This document shows positions 45,302 through 54,943 of a DNA stretch of 64,000 nt, piece after piece (positions within the stretch are counted from its first letter, which is position 1; the number at the start of each line of letters is the position of its first letter). The position numbers and the translations under genes are program-made. Below the pieces are notes generated by a model. That model ran no database searches and was not told the origin of the DNA. It saw nothing but the letters and a program-made list of their open reading frames with translations. Source of the DNA: Superficieibacter sp. 1612_C1 (GTDB lineage: Bacteria; Pseudomonadota; Gammaproteobacteria; Enterobacterales; Enterobacteriaceae); NCBI RefSeq assembly GCF_015234305.1, contig NZ_JADGMI010000001.1, forward strand, positions 1,240,001 through 1,304,000, in the 5' to 3' direction.

Positions 45302-46645
45302 TCACAGCAGTCCGCAACGCTTTTTACTGCGATCTTCCGCCTGCTGATAAAGCGTAAACTCATCCAGAACCGGACACCCCAGCGCCTGCTCAAAGGACTG
45401 GCGCGAAGCGTTGCCGTGACGGCGAGCCTGGGTTTCGTTGCCGAGGTTCGACTGAAAAATCCCGGCGGCGCTGACCGGCAAAAAATCCTCATAAATAATA
45501 GGCTGCGCCACGACCCAGCCGCGTTCAATCAGCGGCTGTGGATCGTCGCCGGGATGAATGGCGTTACGATGCGCCTCCCCTGACGGCGTCAGTCGATAAC
45601 GGTAATAGGCCAGTCCCTGACGGCGCAGGAAGATATCGCTATCGGGAAAGCGTTTAAAGACGTCCTGTAAATGCAGTTGATGGGTCAGATTGTCTTTACC
45701 CGTTCCCGCTTCACCAAGAAGCCGATCGTATAGCTCGCGCCCTTTTGGCGTTAACGCCACGCCGCGCTGCTCAATTTCGCCAAAGCGCGCGGTGTGGGTT
45801 CCCTGATGGCTCCCGGCGAACAACACCGGCTCCTCCAGCGCTTTGAAACTGGTCTGGCGGAGTAAAATTGGCACCTCGCGGCGCGGTGGGCCTTCGATCA
45901 GGGTTTTAGGTTCGATACCGCAACCCGGCATCAGCGCCTGTGCCCGATCGATATCCAGCGTGCGCGGGGTAAGATGGTTGATATGGCAGCCGGGAAAACA
46001 CACTACATCGGCAATCAGGCGGTGCTCCTGATTAAGCGCATGATAGGTCTCTTCATCAACGGTGGCGTGCCGATGCCAGCGGAACGTTTCCAGCGCTTCG
46101 CGCACAAACTCCTCGCCTTCCGCCGGGGTAAAAACACCCTGCTCGTCGAATCGGTCCAGCAGCGCCCGGCAGCGCGGCGTGAAAATATCGCGTAGTGCAA
46201 GCGTCGCCGCTGCCCGCTCCCGCAGTTTCGGGTCATCAATCAGTTCAAGGCGCAGTAATGAGGTGAAAATACGAAACGGATTACGCGCCAGCGCCGCATC
46301 CTCCACCGGACGAAATGCCGTGGAATGCACCGGAACGCCCGCCTGCGACAGGTCATAATAGCTGACGGGAAACATCCCCATAATGGCGAACATCCGCCGC
46401 AGCGTGCTGAGTTCCCTGGCCGTACCGACGCGGATCGCGCCGTGACGCTCAACGTTTAATCGTGCCAGCTCATCCGCGTTCGCCAGTTGTTCATGTAACG
46501 CCGCATTATTTTCCAGTACCGCCAGATTCACATCTGCCACCAGTTCCAGTAACGTGCCGTACTGAGGCACTTCCTGCTGGTACATTGCCGACATAGCCTG
46601 CGAAAATTGTTCCCGAATCTCATCAGCCGTGATGGTGTTCGCCAT
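45302..46645 (-). CDS. ydcJ: 2-oxoadipate dioxygenase/decarboxylase family protein YdcJ (HglS)
   Basis: A 447-aa DUF1338 protein, the E. coli YdcJ length. The family member HglS of Pseudomonas converts 2-oxoadipate to D-2-hydroxyglutarate with Fe(II), in lysine catabolism. Metal-ligand candidates are visible: His in NVERHGAIR (near 68), His in GCHINHLTPRTLDI (near 223) and Glu in TARFGEIEQRG (near 290). The conserved arginine-rich GIEPKTLIEGPPRR segment follows the second histidine. The true substrate in enterobacteria is not established. It is divergent from ydcI and ends in an intrinsic terminator. Confidence 0.9.
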   Translation of the reverse strand: MANTITADEIREQFSQAMSAMYQQEVPQYGTLLELVADVNLAVLENNAALHEQLANADELARLNVERHGAIRVGTARELSTLRRMFAIMGMFPVSYYDLSQAGVPVHSTAFRPVEDAALARNPFRIFTSLLRLELIDDPKLRERAAATLALRDIFTPRCRALLDRFDEQGVFTPAEGEEFVREALETFRWHRHATVDEETYHALNQEHRLIADVVCFPGCHINHLTPRTLDIDRAQALMPGCGIEPKTLIEGPPRREVPILLRQTSFKALEEPVLFAGSHQGTHTARFGEIEQRGVALTPKGRELYDRLLGEAGTGKDNLTHQLHLQDVFKRFPDSDIFLRRQGLAYYRYRLTPSGEAHRNAIHPGDDPQPLIERGWVVAQPIIYEDFLPVSAAGIFQSNLGNETQARRHGNASRQSFEQALGCPVLDEFTLYQQAEDRSKKRCGLL

Positions 46646-46907
46646 GATGTCTGCCTCCAGTGAATACTCTCTGGAGTGTAGAAAAGCGCTTCTAAAGCTG
46701 GGGGAAGAATTTGCGATTTGTGATCGCTGCCGATCTTCCTTCTCCGGGTTGATTATTTACCTCTTACATGACCCAGGCTTATGAAAGATGGCCGGAGGTT
46801 TCACTTAAAATTAACCTCGCTCGTTGGCATCCTTTGACAATCGACTGATTTTTAGACTAATTCACTGATTAACCCCAATATGAAAATGTTAATGAAATTT
46901 TGCTAGC

Positions 46908-46930
46908 AAGTTATCAAAATTAGATAACTT
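46908..46930. promoter_or_regulatory. Perfect interrupted palindrome upstream of ydcI, candidate YdcI operator
   Basis: AAGTTATC-N7-GATAACTT has perfect 8-bp arms, centred about 50 bp before the ydcI start. It lies in the 323-bp ydcJ-ydcI gap, which otherwise shows only AT-rich promoter-like sequence. LysR-type regulators bind such dyads near their own promoters. Confidence 0.55.
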
Positions 46931-46968
46931 TACTTGTCACTGTTGCGCTCTGTTTTTAACATCCGGTT

Positions 46969-47892
46969 ATGGAAAAAAATGGCCTTTTTAATCAGCGCAT
47001 TCGGTTGCGCCACCTGCACACGTTTGTTGCCGTCGCTCAACAAGGGACGCTGGGACGTGCGGCTGAAACGCTCAACCTCAGCCAGCCAGCACTGTCAAAA
47101 ACGCTCAATGAACTTGAGCAATTGACCGGTGTGCGGCTTTTCGACCGTGGGCGACTCGGCGCACATTTAACCCTGGTCGGCGAACAGTTTCTCACTCATG
47201 CCATGAAGGTGCTGGACGCGCTGAATACCGCCGGGCAATCGCTGAACCGCAAGGAAGGCGTGAGTAATGATATTGTGCGTATCGGTGCGCTGCCGACCGC
47301 GGCGCTGGGGATCCTCCCGGCGGTGATCGGTCAATTTCATAAGCAGCAAAAAGACATCACCTTACAGGTTGCTACCATGAGCAATCCGATGCTGCTGGCG
47401 GCGCTGAAGTCGGGAGAAATTGATTTGGGCGTGGGACGGATGTCCGACCCTGAACTGATGAGCGGTCTGAACTACGAACTGCTGTTTCTTGAATCGCTGA
47501 AGCTGGTGGTCCGTCCCGGTCATCCGCTGCTCCAGGAAAATATTACCTTTAGCCGCGTGCTGGAATGGCCGGTGGTGGTCACTCCCCGAGGGACCACGCC
47601 AAGACAGAATGCGGAAGAATTATTGCTCAGCCAGGGATGCAAAATGCCCGCTGGCTGTATTGAGACCCTCTCTGCCTCGCTTTCACGCCAGTTAACGGTA
47701 GATTATAACTACGTCTGGTTTGTGCCGTCCGGTGCGGTGAAGGATGATTTACGTGTCGGTACCCTGGTGGCGCTGCCCGTGACCACGCAGGGAACCGGCG
47801 AGCCTATCGGCATTTTAACGCGGATTGACGGGAATTTGTCGCCCGGCGCACAGACACTGCTGAGTGCGATCCGTAAAACGTTGCCGGAGTAA
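46969..47892 (+). CDS. ydcI: LysR-family regulator YdcI
   Basis: A 307-aa regulator, the E. coli YdcI length. The N-terminal winged helix-turn-helix (LRHLHTFVAVAQQGTLGRAA, then NLSQPALSKTLNELEQLTG) is followed by a periplasmic-binding-protein-like effector domain (LQVATMSNPMLLAALKSGEI). In Salmonella and E. coli YdcI is a conserved factor linked to acid-stress response and it autoregulates. It is divergent from ydcJ, with a strong dyad just upstream, and followed by a REP array before a terminator. Confidence 0.95.
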   Translation: MEKNGLFNQRIRLRHLHTFVAVAQQGTLGRAAETLNLSQPALSKTLNELEQLTGVRLFDRGRLGAHLTLVGEQFLTHAMKVLDALNTAGQSLNRKEGVSNDIVRIGALPTAALGILPAVIGQFHKQQKDITLQVATMSNPMLLAALKSGEIDLGVGRMSDPELMSGLNYELLFLESLKLVVRPGHPLLQENITFSRVLEWPVVVTPRGTTPRQNAEELLLSQGCKMPAGCIETLSASLSRQLTVDYNYVWFVPSGAVKDDLRVGTLVALPVTTQGTGEPIGILTRIDGNLSPGAQTLLSAIRKTLPE

Positions 47893-47972
47893 TATTCTTT
47901 CTGCTCCGCCGTACAACCCGTCAGTGTAGAGTCTCTACAGCCTGTGAATAACTTTTTGATATTGATGATTTT

Positions 47973-48290
47973 GTAGGCTGGGTAAGGCGAAGCCGCCACC
48001 CGGCAACGTTACCACACAGAGGCCGCTTTTGGCTGCCTGCCCGGCGGCGCTGTCGCTTGCGCGGGCCTACGGGTAAAATTCACGCCGCAGCGATCCCACC
48101 CAGCCAATAAAGCGTAGGCTGGGTAAGCGAAGCGCCACCCGGCACGTTACCACACAGAGGCCGCTGTTGGCTGCCTGCCCGGCGGCGCTGTCGCTTGCGC
48201 GGGCCTACGGGTAAAATTCACGCCGCAGTGATCCCGCGCCTCCAATGAAACGTAGGCCGGGTAAGCGAAGCGCCATCCGGCAAAACGGCG
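47973..48290. repeat. Tandem REP/BIME array downstream of ydcI
   Basis: Three direct copies begin with GTAGGCTGGGTAAG or GTAGGCCGGGTAAG at 47973, 48114 and 48252 (periods 141 and 138 bp). The first two units include REP pairs (CCCGGCGGCGCTGTCGCTTG) and the linker GGGTAAAATTCACGCCGCAG; the third copy is partial. It fills most of the 478-bp gap between ydcI and trg, which has no gene. Confidence 0.85.
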
Positions 48291-48325
48291 GGTAAATAGC
48301 AAAACCTGTTTTGTCATCATTCTGC

Positions 48326-48349
48326 AACGCCGGCCCCCCGGCGTTTTTT
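48326..48349 (+). terminator. Intrinsic terminator after the REP array
   Basis: AACGCCGG and CCGGCGTT with a 4-base C loop are followed by a run of T (six in total from 48344). It is oriented for plus-strand transcripts, so ydcI mRNA may run through the REP array to here. Confidence 0.75.
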
Positions 48350-48370
48350 ACGTGACCACAACCGGCCTGG

Positions 48371-50059
48371 TTAAAACGTCTCCCAGTTATCCCCGGACAC
48401 GACCGCTGGTCTCTGCGTAGCCAACACCGGCGTTTGCACCGCTGGCACGCGGCGCTCAGTGGTACCGGTTTGCAGGCGGAAAGCCCCGACGGCTTCCGTC
48501 AGGCGAGCGGCCTGCTCTTCCAGGGAGGCGGCGGATGCGGAAGCTTCCTCCACCAGCGAGGCGTTTTGCTGCGTTACGTTGTCCATTTCGCTGATCGCCT
48601 GGCTAACCTGGGTTATTCCCCGGCTTTGCTCATCCGAGGCGGCAGCGATTTCGAGCATAATGTCCGTCACGCGTTTCACTGCCTCGACGATTTCTTTCAT
48701 CGTGCCACCTGCGGCAACCACTTCACCGGAGCCGCGCTCGATCAGGGTGACGGATTCGCTAATCAACCCTTCAATCTCTTTCGCCGCCTGCGCACTGCGG
48801 CTGGCAAGGGTCCGGACTTCACTGGCGACGACCGCAAACCCACGGCCCTGTTCACCAGCGCGCGCCGCTTCCACCGCCGCGTTCAGCGCGAGAATATTGG
48901 TCTGGAAAGCAATGCTATTGATAACAGCGGTAATCTCAGAGATTTTCTTCGAACTGGCGGAGATATTGCCCATAGTGGTGACCACGCCGGAGACAATTTG
49001 CCCGCCCCGGCTGGCTTTACCGGAAGCATCTTCCGCCAGTTTGCTGGCATGATGGGCGTTATCCGCATTCTGTTTCACTGTTGCGGTGAGCTGCTCCATG
49101 CTGGCGGCAGTCTGTTCAATCGCTGCCGCCTGCTCCTCGGTGCGCGAAGAGAGGTCGGTGTTACCCGCTGAAATTTCGCTGGTGCCACGGTAGATCTCAT
49201 CTGCGCCCATGCGAACGGTGCCAACGGTGCGCACCAACGAATGCTGCATTTTTTGTAAATCGCGGCTTAAATGGCCAATTTCGCTGCGGCCAGTCACTTC
49301 ATCGGCCAGCGTCAGATCGCCAGCGGCGATATTCTCAATACGCTGCGCGGCGCGCTGTAAGGGCGAGATCACCGTGCGGCGTAACACGATAAAGGTCAGC
49401 AGCGTTAATACCAGCGCGATAGCAAACGCGGCTGCCATAAATACCATGCCCAGCTGGCTGCGATGATGCGCCTGCTCCCGCAAGCTATTCGCCCGCTCGG
49501 TTCTTAACTGGATCGCTTTTAACAGCACCTCGTTATAGGCGTTATCCAGCGGACGTGCCTGTTCATTTTCGTGATTAATAATGGCTTCAAACATGCCGTT
49601 TTTTGCAAATTTGAGCATCGGCTGCATGCCTTTAATATAGGCGGCAAAGCTGGCATTCAGCGGGGCATCCAGCGCTTCATCCGCAGGCGTTTTGATCGTG
49701 CGATTCATATAAACGGCAAAACCGTCCTGCGATTGTTTAATACGTTTTTCTGCTTCGGCAATGTTCGCCTTCATCGCATCCATTTCGGCAATACGGCTGG
49801 CTGCTCCGGCATGGATCAGATTGATACGCGCGGTGCGCAGGTGGTTCGCACTGTTGGAAAGCCCCATACGGACCTGGATCTCTTCGGTGACATCTTTCTG
49901 ATCGTGGTCGGCCTGCATTAAAAAATAGCCGGCCAGTCCCGCACTTAGCGCGAATAACAGCAAAATGCCGCCGAGAATGGTCGAAAACAGAGGAACCAGA
50001 CGGATATGGTGTAAAAAACTCAGCTTGTGCGCAGGTTGCAGCGCTGTTTTATTGTCCAT
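48371..50059 (-). CDS. trg: Ribose/galactose chemoreceptor Trg, with NWETF tail
   Basis: A 562-aa inner-membrane chemoreceptor matching E. coli Trg from [13 protein letters not shown]-type N-terminus (here [19 protein letters not shown]) through the periplasmic helix [20 protein letters not shown]. Trg senses ribose- and galactose-binding proteins. Two membrane helices (about residues 23-45 and 208-230), HAMP, and the signalling tip with [19 protein letters not shown] are present. Unlike E. coli Trg, which has no pentapeptide and is a low-abundance receptor, this protein ends in SGDNWETF, the CheR/CheB docking tail. A sigma-28 promoter lies upstream. Confidence 0.93.
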   Translation of the reverse strand: MDNKTALQPAHKLSFLHHIRLVPLFSTILGGILLLFALSAGLAGYFLMQADHDQKDVTEEIQVRMGLSNSANHLRTARINLIHAGAASRIAEMDAMKANIAEAEKRIKQSQDGFAVYMNRTIKTPADEALDAPLNASFAAYIKGMQPMLKFAKNGMFEAIINHENEQARPLDNAYNEVLLKAIQLRTERANSLREQAHHRSQLGMVFMAAAFAIALVLTLLTFIVLRRTVISPLQRAAQRIENIAAGDLTLADEVTGRSEIGHLSRDLQKMQHSLVRTVGTVRMGADEIYRGTSEISAGNTDLSSRTEEQAAAIEQTAASMEQLTATVKQNADNAHHASKLAEDASGKASRGGQIVSGVVTTMGNISASSKKISEITAVINSIAFQTNILALNAAVEAARAGEQGRGFAVVASEVRTLASRSAQAAKEIEGLISESVTLIERGSGEVVAAGGTMKEIVEAVKRVTDIMLEIAAASDEQSRGITQVSQAISEMDNVTQQNASLVEEASASAASLEEQAARLTEAVGAFRLQTGTTERRVPAVQTPVLATQRPAVVSGDNWETF

Positions 50060-50108
50060 GGCTATCGACTCTCATTGAAAGAAGCGTACAAACACGCCCG
50101 TCTGATAG

Positions 50109-50135
50109 TCATCGGCATTTAAGCGCAATTACTTA
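50109..50135 (-). promoter_or_regulatory. Sigma-28 (FliA) promoter of trg
   Basis: On the minus strand TAAGTAAT (50135-50128), 11 bases, then GCCGATGA (50116-50109) closely match the FliA consensus TAAAGTTT-N11-GCCGATAA. It is about 50 bp upstream of the trg start, as expected for a flagellar class 3 gene. Confidence 0.7.
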
Positions 50136-50211
50136 CCGCGAAAAGCGATACCTGGCTCACACTTCACAACATTGAGGGGAGTGCCAGCGGCGGGAACCGC
50201 TGGCAGATGAA

Positions 50212-51354
<1,143 letters not shown>

Positions 51355-51362
51355 TTAATCAT

Positions 51363-51638
51363 TTATTTTAGATACGAACGGAGTAAATGGCCGACTTCCG
51401 CCATTCGCACCGCGCGCTGATCGGGCGTTGTCTCGCCGCTGACCAGCTCGTCTTTAAGGTGAATTTCGACCATCTCGCCCATCAGCCCATTTGCGGCCCC
51501 ACGAATAGCCGCGATCTGTTGCAGGATGGCAATGCAGGGTTCGCCTGACTCCAGCGCCCTTTCCAGCGCATCGACCTGACCACGAATGCGCCGGACGCGG
51601 GTTAATGCGCGTTTTTTATCTTCGGGTGACTGCGGCAT
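51363..51638 (-). CDS. frmR: Formaldehyde-sensing repressor FrmR
   Basis: A 91-aa CsoR/RcnR-family all-helical DNA-binding repressor. In E. coli, formaldehyde crosslinks the N-terminal Pro2 of one subunit with Cys35 of another, releasing the operator. Both residues are present here (MPQSPED; SGEPC with Cys at 35), as is the conserved His in VEIHLKDEL. It is the first gene of the frmRA operon. An inverted repeat with a G-rich centre, typical of FrmR/RcnR operators, lies 17 bp before the start, shared with a divergent SRAP gene. Confidence 0.94.
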   Translation of the reverse strand: MPQSPEDKKRALTRVRRIRGQVDALERALESGEPCIAILQQIAAIRGAANGLMGEMVEIHLKDELVSGETTPDQRAVRMAEVGHLLRSYLK

Positions 51639-51654
51639 GAAAACTCCGGGGTTA

Positions 51655-51674
51655 TACTATAGGAGGGTATAGTA
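51655..51674. promoter_or_regulatory. FrmR operator
   Basis: TACTATA-GGAGGG-TATAGTA: perfect 7-bp arms flank a 6-bp G-tract spacer, the layout of CsoR/RcnR/FrmR operators. It lies between the divergent frmR and SRAP gene starts. Confidence 0.75.
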
Positions 51675-51755
51675 ACAGCGAGATAACTGTCTTGCAAACC
51701 CCACCCCCTTTCCCATGCTCTATACTCTCAACAGGCTGTCGACGGGAGAATGGCT

Positions 51756-52433
51756 ATGTGTGGGCGTTTTGCGCAATCAAAAAACCGTGAAGACTATCTC
51801 GCGCTGTTCGGTAAAAAGGAGGCGTTCAACATCCCTTACGATCCTGAACCGATTGGGCGCTACAACGTGGCACCGGGGACGAAGGTTTTGCTGTTAAGCG
51901 AGCGCGACGAACAGGTTTACCTCGATCCGGTGCTGTGGGGATATGCGCCGGGGTGGTGGGATAAACCGCCTCTGATCAATGCCCGTGTTGAAACGGCCGC
52001 CGCCAGCAGAATGTTTAAACCGTTATGGCAACACGGACGGGCGATAGTGTTCGCCGACGGCTGGTTTGAGTGGAAGCGCGAAGGCGATGTGAAGCAGCCG
52101 TATTTTATTCACCGCGCGGACGGCGAGCCCATTTTAATGGCGGCGATCGGCAGCACGCCCTTTGAGCGCGGTGATGAAGCGGAAGGTTTTTTAATCGTGA
52201 CGGCGGCAGCCGACCGTGGGCTAATTGATATTCACGATCGCAGACCGTTGGTTCTGGTACCGGAAGCCGCGCGTGAATGGATGCGGCAGGACGTCGGCGG
52301 TAAAGAGGCCGAAGCAATAGCCGCTGAGGGCGCAGTGCCAGCGGATGCCTTTATCTGGCATCCTGTCACGCGGGCTGTCGGTAACGTACATAATCAACGC
52401 AGCGATTTAATCACACCGCTTGATGAGCGTTAA
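51756..52433 (+). CDS. SRAP (HMCES/YedK-like) abasic-site DNA-protein crosslink protein
   Basis: A 225-aa SOS-response-associated peptidase family protein. The ATG at 51756 is chosen because Cys2 (MCGRF) must become N-terminal after Met removal; the ATG two codons earlier would destroy activity. Other active-site features are visible: PGTKVLLL with RYNVAP before it, NARVET, DGWFEWK (Glu) and IHDRRPLVL (His). YedK/HMCES forms a thiazolidine crosslink with abasic sites in single-stranded DNA, shielding them. It is divergent from frmRA across the FrmR operator. It could be yedK itself in this genome or a paralogue. Confidence 0.92.
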   Translation: MCGRFAQSKNREDYLALFGKKEAFNIPYDPEPIGRYNVAPGTKVLLLSERDEQVYLDPVLWGYAPGWWDKPPLINARVETAAASRMFKPLWQHGRAIVFADGWFEWKREGDVKQPYFIHRADGEPILMAAIGSTPFERGDEAEGFLIVTAAADRGLIDIHDRRPLVLVPEAAREWMRQDVGGKEAEAIAAEGAVPADAFIWHPVTRAVGNVHNQRSDLITPLDER

Positions 52434-52436
52434 CCA

Positions 52437-52637
52437 CTACATCCCAGGCGTTGGGCAGGAAGCCGGTGCGCCGGTTGAGTCAACGCATCCGCCTGCTGCC
52501 GAGGTGATTTTCGTGCCGGGCGCGGGGGCGGCATGCTCTGCCGCTGTCTGATTATCAGAACGCGTGGCTTCCGTATAAGTGGTGTGCGAGCAACCCGCCA
52601 GGGTGAATAACAGGCCAGCGATAAAAAATTTATTCAT
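52437..52637 (-). CDS. Small putative lipoprotein
   Basis: A 66-aa protein with a short lipoprotein signal (MNKFFIAGLLFTLAGCSHTT; lipobox LAGC). The mature peptide of about 50 residues is rich in Ala, Thr and Pro with two further cysteines (GGCVDSTGAPASCPTPG), which could form a disulfide. It ends 3 bp from the stop of the convergent SRAP gene. No family is recognised. Confidence 0.65.
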   Translation of the reverse strand: MNKFFIAGLLFTLAGCSHTTYTEATRSDNQTAAEHAAPAPGTKITSAAGGCVDSTGAPASCPTPGM

Positions 52638-52745
52638 AATTCCTCTCTATAAATCAATCGGGATAAACAGAGACCGGTTACAGTAAGTGTGACTGATAAA
52701 GAGAAATTTTCCAGCTCCCGCTTCGGATCGCCGCCCGCCGGGGCA

Positions 52746-54047
52746 TTACCTTTTAAGCGGCAGACCGGCGGTCTCTTTCGCACGCAGCACCGTCAGGAGC
52801 GTGATCAGCGCCGCCCCCATCACATACCAGGCCGGAGAAAACTTATCGCCAGTGGTTGCGATCAGCCATACGGAGAACCACGGCGTGATACCGCCAAAGA
52901 ACGCCACCGCAAAGTTATAGGCAATTGACAGCCCGCCGTAGCGGACGCTGGTAGGAAAAAGCTCGGCCATGGCTGCGCTACAGGCTCCGTCGAAGGCGGC
53001 AATAAAGGCTCCCAGCATCAACATGGCGAAAACAGCGGAGAGCACATCGCCCTGCGCCATCACCATCATCGCCGGGTAACTAAACAGAATAAATCCGCTA
53101 CAACCTGCCAGCATCAGTGGCTTGCGGCCAAAGCGGTCGGAGAGATAACCCATAAACGGCACCATAACCGCAATAGCAAACAGTCCGATGGTGGTAATGG
53201 CGTAGGCGTTCAGGCGGGAAAAATGCAGTTCGGTCGCCAGATAACTGGGCATAAACGTTTGCAGCGTCCAGTGCCCTACCGCCTTGAGAACCACAAACCC
53301 CACGCAAAACAGCAGTGCAGCCCACGCTTTCGTGACCGCTGCGCGAAGCGGCGCGGCCTCGGTTTTCCCTGTCGCGGCCACCGCTTTATATTCGGGCGAA
53401 TCTTCCAGATGCTGACGCAGATAAAGCCCAATCCAGCCCAGCGGTCCGGCGATTAAAAACGGAATGCGCCACCCCCAGTCGTTCATGGTGTCGTCCCCGA
53501 GCGAGGCCGTCAGCAGGAATACCAGCCCCGATCCGGCGACAAAGGCCATAAAACCAAAGTTATCGATCCAGCAGGTGAAATAACCGCGTCGGGCGACGGG
53601 AGCATATTCCGCCAGATAAGTGGTCGCCCCCGAACTTTCGCCGCCAGCGGCGAAGCCCTGGACAAGACGTGTGATGACCAGCAGTATCGTCGCGGTAATG
53701 CCGATGCTGTGATAAGAGGGCAACAATCCCATCGCAAACGTTGCGCCAGAGGTGAGCAGGATCACTGTCGCCAGCACTTTCTGCCGCCCTACCCGGTCTC
53801 CCAGCGAGCCAAACCATAACCCGCCGAGGGGACGCATAATAAAACCCGCGCCGAAAACGGCGAATGAGGAGAGCAATGCCACGGCCGGGTCGGCCGAGGG
53901 GAAAAATTGCAGGCCGATAATCGCCGCCAGCGTGCCGTACAGGCCAAAATCAAACCATTCAACGAAGTGGCCCACGCCAGTCGCGAGTAGCACTTTGCGT
54001 AGCTTCCTTTCAACCGGTACCGGGCGATCTTTGGTTATTGTTGTCAT
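52746..54047 (-). CDS. MHS-family MFS transporter (proton symporter of organic acids)
   Basis: A 433-aa, 12-helix inner-membrane protein of the metabolite:H+ symporter family (KgtP/ProP/ShiA relatives). The ATG at 54047 follows GAGGTG; GTG codons just upstream are not used. The family motif GRQKVLATVILLTSGATF after helix 2 (GSLGDRVGRQKV), FVEWFDFGLYG in helix 1 and RLVQGFAAGGESSGA in helix 4 are characteristic. The substrate is probably a mono-, di- or tricarboxylate or a betaine, but it is not determined. No regulator is adjacent. Confidence 0.88.
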   Translation of the reverse strand: MTTITKDRPVPVERKLRKVLLATGVGHFVEWFDFGLYGTLAAIIGLQFFPSADPAVALLSSFAVFGAGFIMRPLGGLWFGSLGDRVGRQKVLATVILLTSGATFAMGLLPSYHSIGITATILLVITRLVQGFAAGGESSGATTYLAEYAPVARRGYFTCWIDNFGFMAFVAGSGLVFLLTASLGDDTMNDWGWRIPFLIAGPLGWIGLYLRQHLEDSPEYKAVAATGKTEAAPLRAAVTKAWAALLFCVGFVVLKAVGHWTLQTFMPSYLATELHFSRLNAYAITTIGLFAIAVMVPFMGYLSDRFGRKPLMLAGCSGFILFSYPAMMVMAQGDVLSAVFAMLMLGAFIAAFDGACSAAMAELFPTSVRYGGLSIAYNFAVAFFGGITPWFSVWLIATTGDKFSPAWYVMGAALITLLTVLRAKETAGLPLKR

Positions 54048-54183
54048 CACCACCTCAAAGTGTTTCTATTATAGATATACTTTTACACCGACCGGCGATT
54101 ATATGCACAGAAGAAAGGCATTAAAATGTGACCGTCCGCAAAGATGCCGCGCAGAAAAACCGCGTCGATCACATTTTTGACCG

Positions 54184-54209
54184 CAAAAAAAGCCCCGCCA
54201 TAGCGGGGC
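54184..54209 (-). terminator. Intrinsic terminator of cybB
   Basis: On the minus strand GCCCCGC-TATG-GCGGGGC is followed by seven T. It lies 15 bp after the cybB stop. Confidence 0.9.
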
Positions 54210-54223
54210 AAGAAGCAACATTA

Positions 54224-54754
54224 TCAGCTGCGTTTTTTGGGCATCATGCGCAGTAACGTATTGTCTTTCCAGAAATAGTGATGCAACAGTGCGGCCAGTG
54301 CGTGAAGGCCGATCACCCAGTAGCCCAGTTTTGCCAACAAAATATGGTAATCCTTCACCACGTCCACTACGTCAAAATTGGCTTCTGCGGCATACGGCAT
54401 CACCACGCCAAACGCCATCCACGGGTGGCCACGGTTATACATCATCACCAGGCCGAGGATCGGCAGCACGATAAAGAGCAGATAAATAACCAGATGTCCC
54501 AGATGGGCCATGCCGGTCATCATCGGTCTGGGCTTAGGCACAATCGCCGGCGTCTTATATTTAAGGCGCAGCAGCAGACGGGCCAGCATCAGCACCAGCA
54601 CGGAAATGCCGCAGGAGACATGCACCATGTTAAACCACAGCCGGGCGCTTCGCGGAGCCAGACCGCGAAATTCCATTGCGCAGTACGCCACCACAACTAA
54701 CAGAAACACCAGCCAGTGAATGACAATTTGCACGCCGGAATATTTATTACCCAT
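54224..54754 (-). CDS. cybB: Cytochrome b561 CybB (superoxide:quinone oxidoreductase)
   Basis: A 176-aa four-helix inner-membrane diheme cytochrome, the E. coli CybB length. E. coli CybB passes electrons from superoxide to ubiquinone. Heme-ligand histidines are present in SGVQIVIHWLVFLL, MAHLGHLVIYLL and GYWVIGLHALAALLHHYFWK; the C-terminus DNTLLRMMPKKRS is identical to E. coli as remembered. A strong terminator follows. The gene keeps the E. coli position near aldA, but gapC is missing. Confidence 0.95.
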   Translation of the reverse strand: MGNKYSGVQIVIHWLVFLLVVVAYCAMEFRGLAPRSARLWFNMVHVSCGISVLVLMLARLLLRLKYKTPAIVPKPRPMMTGMAHLGHLVIYLLFIVLPILGLVMMYNRGHPWMAFGVVMPYAAEANFDVVDVVKDYHILLAKLGYWVIGLHALAALLHHYFWKDNTLLRMMPKKRS

Positions 54755-54943
54755 CAGATTTTCCCGAAATATCCATAATAAAAGAACAACATAGCGGGGT
54801 TTCGTTAAAAATTCATTAACTTTTAGCGCAGCGTACTGCGCAAAGTTTGATTTTGAAACAACAGTTTACTTTGTTGGCTGGCTTAACATTTTTCATGACG
54901 CGCTGTGCTATAACCTCTTTTTGCCCTTCACAGGAGAAACGGT

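Noticed and set aside
47973-48290. Regular direct repeats as a CRISPR array
   Set aside because: Units are 138-141 bp, GC-rich, REP-type and have conserved linkers rather than unique spacers; no cas genes are nearby.
50182-50205. Hairpin TGCCAGCGG/CCGCTGGCA after frmA as an intrinsic terminator
   Set aside because: The stem is good but no T run follows on the frmA transcript side, so it was not listed as a feature.
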